64,000 nucleotides of DNA. Origin: Telmatactis stephensoni (Eukaryota; Cnidaria; Anthozoa; Actiniaria; Isophelliidae). The notes under the pieces were generated by a model, which was not told the DNA's origin, did not search any database, and saw nothing but the letters and a program-made list of their open reading frames with translations. The position numbers and the translations under genes were made by a program. Position 1 is the stretch's first letter, and every line of letters begins with the position of its first letter. The stretch is taken from positions 186,001 through 250,000 of the forward strand of contig JALIZF010001631.1 of assembly GCA_029948255.1 (NCBI GenBank), written 5' to 3'. Of the stretch, positions 57,401 to 64,000 are shown in pieces.

Positions 57401-57786
57401 CAGGCGGACCATCCTCTCAATTTGTGGTTTGGGCTTCCTGTGTCAGGGTCGAATGGCCGTTGGTTTCAAACAAGCTGAAAATTAGTGCTTTTCACTGGCG
57501 ATTTTACTTGATTGCTCTACATCTTGAAATTCAAAATATTGTGTCAAAATAAACTTCAATCCTTATATTTATCAGATATGAGTTTTGTTTTGTCGTCCGA
57601 TGAGTTTTAAGAGAGTTATTAGAGGGAGGCGTACGCTACTAGACACAATATTTTGAATTTCAAGATGTAGAGCAATCAAGTAAAATCGCCAGTGAAAAGC
57701 ACTAATTTTCAGCTTGTTTGAAACCAACGGCCATTCGACCCTGACACAGGAAGCCCAAACCACAAATTGAGAGGATGGTCCGCCTG
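57401..57786. repeat. Perfect 145 bp inverted repeat
   Basis: 57401-57545 (CAGGCGGACCATCCTCTCAA … AAAATATTGTGTC) is the exact reverse complement of 57642-57786, with a 96 bp spacer. Base-by-base comparison shows no mismatch. No ORF. A transcript would fold into a long double-stranded hairpin. Confidence 0.98.
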
Positions 57787-58219
57787 TGGTTACACTGAAT
57801 AAAGCCAAGTTCGATCCCAAGTAGTGTCCTGCCTTTTACCTCCCGCAAGCCCCCAAGGCAGCCTATCTACATGTGTATTTGCTTCTCTTGTTTGTTCATT
57901 TCAAAATTAAGCTAAAATATCACTCTTCCCATCAGCCAATCAAATTGCACAAATTTCTTTGGTTATGTTATTAATGTGCATAGATAGAAAACCGTGCCGA
58001 TTTCAAAGATATATGATTTCTGGGTTGTTTTCAGGTATGCCATTTGCTTGTGCCATTTTGAGGTGCATTTGCAGGGAATTGAAACGCGTTAATAGACCTT
58101 TTTCGAGTTTGTTCATACCGCTGTAAAACTAGACAGCAGACGCACTGGCGCAGGGTTAGCCTCGAGTCAAGGTAAATTATGCGAAAATACCAGCAAGAAA
58201 AGCAGTACATTTTGACTAA

Positions 58220-58619
58220 AGGCGCTGTTACACTGTGCAATTTTTTCAGCAACTTGTCTCGTAACAGAGAAAATTATGGCGCTGTTACACTGTGCATTTG
58301 CAATATTTTTGGCCGAGGCAAGCTGGGAGCGAGATTCAAGATGGCTCCGGCCTCAGAGCGAAATGAGAAATTGCGCATGCGCTCGTAGAAAACGTGTCTC
58401 AAAAATTGCGAGGGAAAGTGATACACTGTGCAATGACATTGCAAGTTGCTGCAATGCGTTGCGAAAAGTAGACCTGAGTTCTACTTCATGCAACGCTACG
58501 CGCAACAAAAAAAAAATTGCGAGACAACCCGTTACACTGTGCAATCCTCCAGCAACTTGTTTTGCAACGCCGTTGCGAGACAAGTTGCTGAGATAATTGC
58601 ACAGTGTAAAACAGCACCT
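58220..58619. mobile_element. PIF/Harbinger-like MITE
   Basis: 400 bp with ends AGGCGCTGTTACACTGTGCA and the complement of AGGTGCTGTTTTACACTGTG, flanked by TAA (58217-58219 and 58620-58622). Phrases TTACACTGTGCAAT and AGCAACTTGTCTCG repeat internally in both orientations. Confidence 0.75.
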
Positions 58620-58683
58620 TAAGAAATAAAGAAAAAGAAAGGCTATGTTTCTTTTTCCTTTCGTTAATTTGTTTAAAAATTGA

Positions 58684-58907
58684 ATGCGGGCAGCATTTTC
58701 TATTTTCAAAAGCAAGGAAAAACCGAACGACACTTGGGTACACGCATTTTTAACCTTAGGAAATGTTGCAATTACAATTAAAAACAGCCGCGAAGATGAA
58801 TTGCCTGCTCTCGAGCCGAAACTTATTAAGATAATCGAGCAATATTCAAGAAAAGTACTAGAAAGAAATCATCCAAAGTCAAAAGTTGCACTGACAAGTC
58901 AAATCAG
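58684..58907 (+). CDS. Candidate first exon of unknown gene
   Basis: ATG at 58684 opens a frame of 74 codons reading AFSIFKSKEKPNDTWVHAFL, TLGNVAITIKNSREDELPAL, EPKLIKIIEQYSRKVLERNH, PKSKVALTSQI, ending at a good donor ATCAG|GTAATT (phase 2). The composition is protein-like, with an amphipathic basic helix. No family recognised, and no downstream exon in the right phase could be identified, so a random open frame remains possible. Confidence 0.3.
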
Positions 58908-59575
58908 GTAATTGTGATTGACTTCACTGAAATTATCACGGAAAAACCTCAAACTCGCCAACAAATCATTTGAGAAAACTAAAGACGCTCTTGTTTGGGA
59001 AAAAAGATGAGACAAAACATTTCTAAATAAGATTAAAAAGTGAATGCAAAAGTGGGATTTTTTGCAAAAGTGGGATTTTTGATTCCCTTTCACTAACAAT
59101 TCAGCTATGTCAATCCTTCAGGTTTGACTATTTTGACAAGTTCCCACTTCACGTGTCGCTATGCTTGATCTTTCTTCGTCTTTTGCAGAAAAAAAAGCAA
59201 AACGAAATCTTCACAAGCATCAAATAATCCGTTCTTCTTTCATTTGTGAGCGTTTTGACCTGCTTCCATCTACGTTAAATTTACTTTTAGCGGGAGAAAG
59301 TTAATTCCCGACCTGGTCCATTTTCTTTCAGCCACGTTATCATCTGTACGCTCATATTGTGTGTCATATGTAAAACCTGCCATGGCAATTTCGGCGAGTT
59401 TTCAGTTCTGAAGGATGCAATCGTTGCAATATTTTGTCTGTAGGCGAGGGTGACCCGACACTTATAAAAATATCTAAAACTAGAAGTCCGGGTGAAATGC
59501 TGTCGAAAATGTTCATAATTACCTACAATGCTGTATGGGCCAGAAGAAAGAGCTGTTGCTCGGCTCATCGAGGAA

Positions 59576-59633
59576 TAGTCTCCTACGCAGCCGCAGTTTT
59601 GTTGTCACAAAACTGCGGCTGCGTAGGAGACTA
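59576..59633. repeat. Perfect 27 bp hairpin
   Basis: TAGTCTCCTACGCAGCCGCA…(59576-59602) is the exact reverse complement of 59607-59633 with a 4 nt loop. Flanks repeat ATCGAGG on both sides (CATCGAGGAA, TAATCGAGGAA), which may be a target duplication. Confidence 0.9.
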
Positions 59634-59639
59634 ATCGAG

Positions 59640-60300
59640 GAAGCGAGAAGGCAAAAATGATAAAAATGAAGATATTTGGCTTTTGAAGGAACGTTTTTGG
59701 ATTAGAATCAAAAAGAAAAAGCAGGTTTTCTGGTCGTTCTGGTGATCTCCCAGGCGAAAAATTCGCATAATTTTTCGCTTTGTCTTGAAACAAACGATCA
59801 CATCTTACAAAGATACGGACTCAGTGGTTTGTAGGGTTTGTTTTGTTATCTAAGTCTGAAAAACTTACTGGAACGTCAGGAATATCGAGTAATTTTCAAA
59901 GCAGAATTTCTTGAAATGAGAACTATATATTTTTAAAGGAGCTGTGTCCTTTGGGCTGATAGTAACGGCTCATGGCAAGAATACAGTTCAACAACGGCTT
60001 GAAACATTATATATAGTTTTTAGAGTATATTTTATCTATTGCATAATTCATTCAATTACAAATTATCATAGTTTTATGCAATTATTTTATTATTTATCAA
60101 TGTAAATTCTACGTTTTCTAAAATAAGAAACGCTGGGAGCTCTATGCGCAAAAATGTTCTTGGATCACACAATCTTTTTCGGTCGTGGAGAAAGGAAAGC
60201 CAGTGCTTTATGCCAGAAAAGAATAGAAATGCAACTTTAGAAAATCACAATCCCGGCCATTTAAAAGAGGTGAAGAATTAAGAAACGCATAGAAGAAAAA
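59640..60300. other. Intergenic, no gene seen
   Basis: AT-rich; nothing recognised. Confidence 0.6.
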
Positions 60301-60309
60301 ATGCTTTAG

Positions 60310-60405
60310 CCAAATCGACCGTCCCACCGGATATTTGAATCCGCAACCTTCCATTCTGACCGCCATCGCGAATTACGTACAGCGCTAGCCGACCTGGGCT
60401 TGCAT
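60310..60405 (-). mobile_element. Possible tRNA-related SINE head
   Basis: On the minus strand GGTCGGCTAGCGCTGTACGT is followed about 50 bp later by GCGGATTCAAATATCCGG, roughly A-box and B-box positions. No convincing cloverleaf. Confidence 0.25.
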
Positions 60406-61137
60406 GCAAACCAGCCGAGCAAGTCGTCGAAAATCGCGCGTCGTGTCAGAACGTTTTCATTCGGAAAGCTTTCGCCTTGTGATTTTGGACAAAATTAGTC
60501 GTTTTAATCCCCTCCACCCAAAACAAACGAAGAAACAAACTAGTTTGTCCTTTCCTCCTCCCTTTCCCTCCCCTCCCCTCCTCTCCCCCTAAGAGCCTGT
60601 TCACAGGCTAGGATTTCAACAAATGTTCATGCTCTTTTTCGGTCACCCTTAACCTGTGTAGCGGCTAAGGGGGCAAGGGGGAGAGGGATGAGAAGAGGAA
60701 GACGGAAGGGCCCTTCCTCACCCCATTCCCCCTCTCTCCTTTGCCTTTCCTCTTGGGACATTATGCTAAGCTAGCCATCCTCAATAATGGAGTTGTTTTC
60801 CTGGTGTAGATCACATATTCCTCAAAGTTGTAGGATGCATCGGCTTGCAGCATTTCACTTTCTTTTAGAAATGGCTTAGTTATATTATTTCATAATTAGA
60901 TTTATGATCAATACAAAGGGCTACAAAAAACTCAATGTAGTACTGTAGAACCCTGCTGGAGTACAAACACTAGAAAACATACAGTTGGACATAAATAGTA
61001 CCAAAGAGCTATATATTATGCTCATCACTTTCTAGAACGGTTTGTGTATGAGACACTTTTCATGTGAGTTGGACAGGTGCCATATCTGTAATGTCTATAA
61101 GATCATTCAACAAATCTGCCATATTAAACTGTACTAC

Positions 61138-61317
61138 CAGGGGCGTATCCAAGGGGGGTCCCAGGGTGCCCGTGACCCCCCTTTGAAAACAAAAAGATGA
61201 TAAAAGAAAAATAAAAGAATCTGACTGGAGAAAGATTGAGAAATTGGAAGTGTGACCCCCCTTTGGTGGTAAATGGAAAGTGTGACCCCCCTTTGAAATA
61301 TTCTGGATACGCCCCTG
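61138..61317. mobile_element. Short MITE with CAGGGGCGTATCC ends
   Basis: 180 bp, ends CAGGGGCGTATCCA and complement. GTGACCCCCCTTTG occurs three times inside. The flanks share ACTAC (61133-61137 and 61318-61322); hAT elements would give 8 bp, so superfamily stays open. Confidence 0.7.
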
Positions 61318-61850
61318 ACTACATGTGGTGACTGTTTTCCCAGTCATCCAAATCTGGCTTTATGGTACTGAATATGATTTCTAGTGTCTGTACTCCATCA
61401 CTGTAGAATAATACACTACTTCACTAACCTCTAGACTAAACTTAAAACACATCTATTTTAGTCTTTTATCACATTGTATTGTATTAAAAGTACTTAGGAG
61501 TAAAATGCACTCCAAAACATTCTCAGTTCCTGCAGTTCCTTGTGAAAAGTTGTATTTGCCTGAAGAGGCCTTTTCAACTATTAACCAATGTGACTAAAAG
61601 CCTACTTTACAGAGCCTCTTCCATCATGAATCAAGATCCACACACTAGGGGAAGCTTAGAACTTGACCACAGGAATCCCATACCATACCTACAGATGTGC
61701 TAATCATGAGGCATGATATCTGCCTTCAGTTGATGTTTTACTGGGACTATCAAGAACTTGCAGGATGTAAGATGGATAGATTAATTGTTATCTATTAGAT
61801 ATTGTGTGAGAATTGATCTTGATAATTATGTATTTTCTCTATATAAATAG

Positions 61851-61910
61851 ACCTTCCCAACCAGATCTATCACCTCTCAACATCAGTAGTTCTATCATCT
61901 GATTCTACAG
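61851..61910 (+). CDS. Candidate internal exon of unknown gene
   Basis: After TAAATAG, a 60 nt stretch ends at CTACAG|GTGAGA, a near-consensus donor. In the open frame it reads LPNQIYHLSTSVVLSSDST and ends in phase 1, which fits the phase of the candidate exon at 62794-62885. No family recognised. Confidence 0.3.
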
Positions 61911-62213
61911 GTGAGAGATCAAGAACTTTAAAGGCATCATTGCCAACAACTTTGTTAGATTCAATTCTTTGTGACATTGATGATTCCCATGAGCTATTGA
62001 CCAACACACCATTAGAAACTGCTGTATTAGTTGTACCACCTACTGAAAAAAGGAAATTGGATATCATTAATGATACTTCAAAACACATACTGTGGACCAA
62101 AGTCTTCTGTCTCAGGGAGATGAGAGGTCTCAGTGGGATTATTCTTTAATCAAAATGGGGAGATCAACTTGGGTTAGCAGTTGTCTGCTCATGTCCCATC
62201 ACAGGTCCTATCC

Positions 62214-62640
62214 CTCATAGTATGCCTTGTCATATCCTGGCTGATTCACCAGCTTGTTTAGTACTGTATTTATTGTCCCAACTCTGCCCTCCCCTCCCCT
62301 CCCTCATAGTATGCCTTGTCATATCCTGGCTGATTCACTAGCTTGTTTAGTACTGTATTTATTGTCCCAACTCTGCCCTCCCCTCCCCTCCCTCATAGTA
62401 TGCCTTGTCATATCCTGGCTGATTCACTAGCTTGCTTAGTACTGTATTTATTGTCCCAACTCTGCCCTCCCCTCCCCTCCCTCATAGTATGCCTTGTCAT
62501 ATCTTGGCTGATTCACTAGCTTGCTTTGTACTGTATTTGTCCCAACTCCCCCTTCCCTCCCCTCCCTCATAGTATGCCTTGTCATATCCTGGCTGATTCA
62601 CTAGCTTGCTTTGTACTCTATTTATTGTCCCAACTCCCCC
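62214..62640. repeat. 89 bp minisatellite
   Basis: About five units of 89 bp starting CTCATAGTATGCCTTGTCAT (62214, 62303, 62392, 62481, about 62567), each ending in CCCTCCCCTCCCCTCC-type pyrimidine runs. Units show point changes and a small deletion in the fourth. Confidence 0.95.
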
Positions 62641-62793
62641 TTCCCTTTGAAAATCTTTGGTATTACTCTCCACTGTTAAATCAGTGTGTCCCATGGGATG
62701 GCCCAATGCCTGGTTGCCATGGGAACCTCCATTGCTTATTTGCTGCTACAATGGCACCTACCCTTCAAATTGACATAGTCACTGTTAACACAG

Positions 62794-62885
62794 ATTTACC
62801 TGCTGTCTTAGAGGGAGTCAAAGACCTTGCTTTTACTTTTTCAAGAAAGGAATCAAAGTCCTCAGCATCAAGTTCTGCACTGTGA
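62794..62885 (+). CDS. Candidate terminal exon of unknown gene
   Basis: After TTAACACAG, an open stretch encodes LPAVLEGVKDLAFTFSRKES, KSSASSSAL and a TGA stop at 62883-62885. Joining to 61851-61910 keeps frame (Asp at the junction). Serine-rich ends are common, so evidence is limited. Confidence 0.3.
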
Positions 62886-64000
62886 ATAATGAAATTTATT
62901 AACTCATTCTTCTCAGTGATAAGATTGCTTCAGTTGTGTAGGCTTCATGTCTAAAGAGATCTTTTATCCCTAAATGATGTACAGCTCTAGGAGTCAGGAG
63001 GCACATAAATAGTGGAGCTTAGAGTTCCCATTAATCTTTGAAACAAGGGGACCATCGTGTGACAAACCACTAGAGGAATGATCTGCTTTTGTTTGAAACT
63101 TGTCAGATTATAATTGTTATTCCTTTGGGAAAATGTTTTGAATTGTTAAAACAAAAGAAAATGAATCCTCTAGAGGTTTGTCATGGTGTACGAGTTGATT
63201 CAGTGTGTAAAAAACCACTGTCGACGACAGCATTAATGTCTTTCCAACCCAGTGTATAATCAAGCCAACATTGACGTTTTTATGGTAGATTTAGTGTCCA
63301 TTTTGAAGTAGGGGTGTAGAATGGTGTCCCAAGAAAACAAGTCTCACCAAAATTCCAGCAAGCCTCAAAATCTCAGCTTTTAAAAAGCAGGGTCTCGGAT
63401 TTTGAATTTCTCACATTTGCGAGCACAAAGCACAAGCTGGTTGACAAAAATACAAAATAAAACAGCTTCCTAAACCCTAGCTAGGTTTAAGTCAACTAGA
63501 AAATACATTTAATCAATAGACTGGTAGAATTGGGTTTATTTCAAAAATGAAATTCAATACCATAATGTGAAGTACTGTTCAGTTAATAACTTTGAACATC
63601 ATGGTTTCATATATTTTCTTAAAAATTCAAGTCTCAGGCTCAGATTTTAAAACAAGTGTGTTGGCGTCTCAGCAGGGCATGAAAAAGTCTCCCAAGCTCT
63701 TGCACATCCCCGGGACACACATGGCCCCCAAATCACATACATTTGTGAGTTAATGGGAACTACAAGTATGACTGGCAAAATGGTACAGTCTGGGTGCATG
63801 GCATGGTTATGGTAGGAATTTTGAATGCTTTCATGGACATCATGACACACATATTAATAGTCTCATATATTATATGGCTAGATAATTTCCTGAATTCTGA
63901 TTGGCTAACGCGTGGTCTGTATTTTGCTATATCAGGACCGCTGTCCCGGATGAAAAGAAAAGTTTGCGTTTGGCAATTGTTTTAGCGGGAATTCTCAAAG
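62886..64000. other. Right-edge region, no gene seen
   Basis: No ORF with recognisable features. CTGATTGGCTAACGCG near 63898 resembles sequence found next to other foldback elements here. Confidence 0.5.

Overview
The window looks like nuclear DNA of an early-branching animal, most likely an anthozoan cnidarian such as a coral or sea anemone. The evidence is intron-rich genes with GT-AG introns, animal-only families (SPATA6 and a single-exon rhodopsin-like GPCR), AT-rich non-coding DNA, and a dense load of non-LTR, DIRS-like and short inverted-repeat elements. The taxon is an inference; no rRNA or mitochondrial marker is present.

Three protein genes can be read with confidence. (1) Minus strand, about 755-27,498: eukaryotic DNA topoisomerase II, twenty exons with phase-consistent junctions giving about 1,179 residues from the start Met to the end of the catalytic core; the C-terminal domain runs off the left edge. 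(2) Plus strand, 36,574-42,474: a complete eleven-exon SPATA6 homologue of 422 residues, divergent from TOP2 and separated from it by about 9 kb of transposon debris. (3) Plus strand, 52,804-53,844: an intronless 346-residue class A GPCR. Weaker candidate exons lie at 47,695-47,864, 58,684-58,907, 61,851-61,910 and 62,794-62,885.

The rest is mostly mobile or repetitive. 1.7-6.2 kb (inside TOP2 intron 18): three 5'-truncated minus-strand non-LTR retrotransposons with a zinc knuckle and restriction-like endonuclease motifs, each flanked on both sides by (AAT)n tracts, which suggests microsatellite-targeted insertion. 11.3-19.2 kb: foldback elements and two minisatellites (35 bp and 29 bp units), each lying almost against a TOP2 splice site. 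28.4-29.5 kb: a 3' fragment of another non-LTR element ending in an AAC tract. 29.7-34.8 kb: a nest of TA-flanked short inverted-repeat elements around a broken IS630/Tc1-like transposase, itself interrupted by a 505 bp Mutator-like foldback element with a 9 bp target duplication; a second copy of that foldback is at 45.5 kb. 47.7-50.1 kb: remains of what looks like a DIRS-like element. 54-62 kb: several more inverted-repeat elements, including a perfect 145 bp inverted repeat at 57.4-57.8 kb, and an 89 bp minisatellite at 62.2 kb.

There is no operon-like organisation. TOP2 serves DNA topology and chromosome segregation, SPATA6 sperm tail assembly, and the GPCR cell signalling; nothing in the sequence links them functionally. 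The most unusual feature is the microsatellite-embedded retrotransposon cluster, followed by the nested DNA transposons and the perfect inverted repeats.
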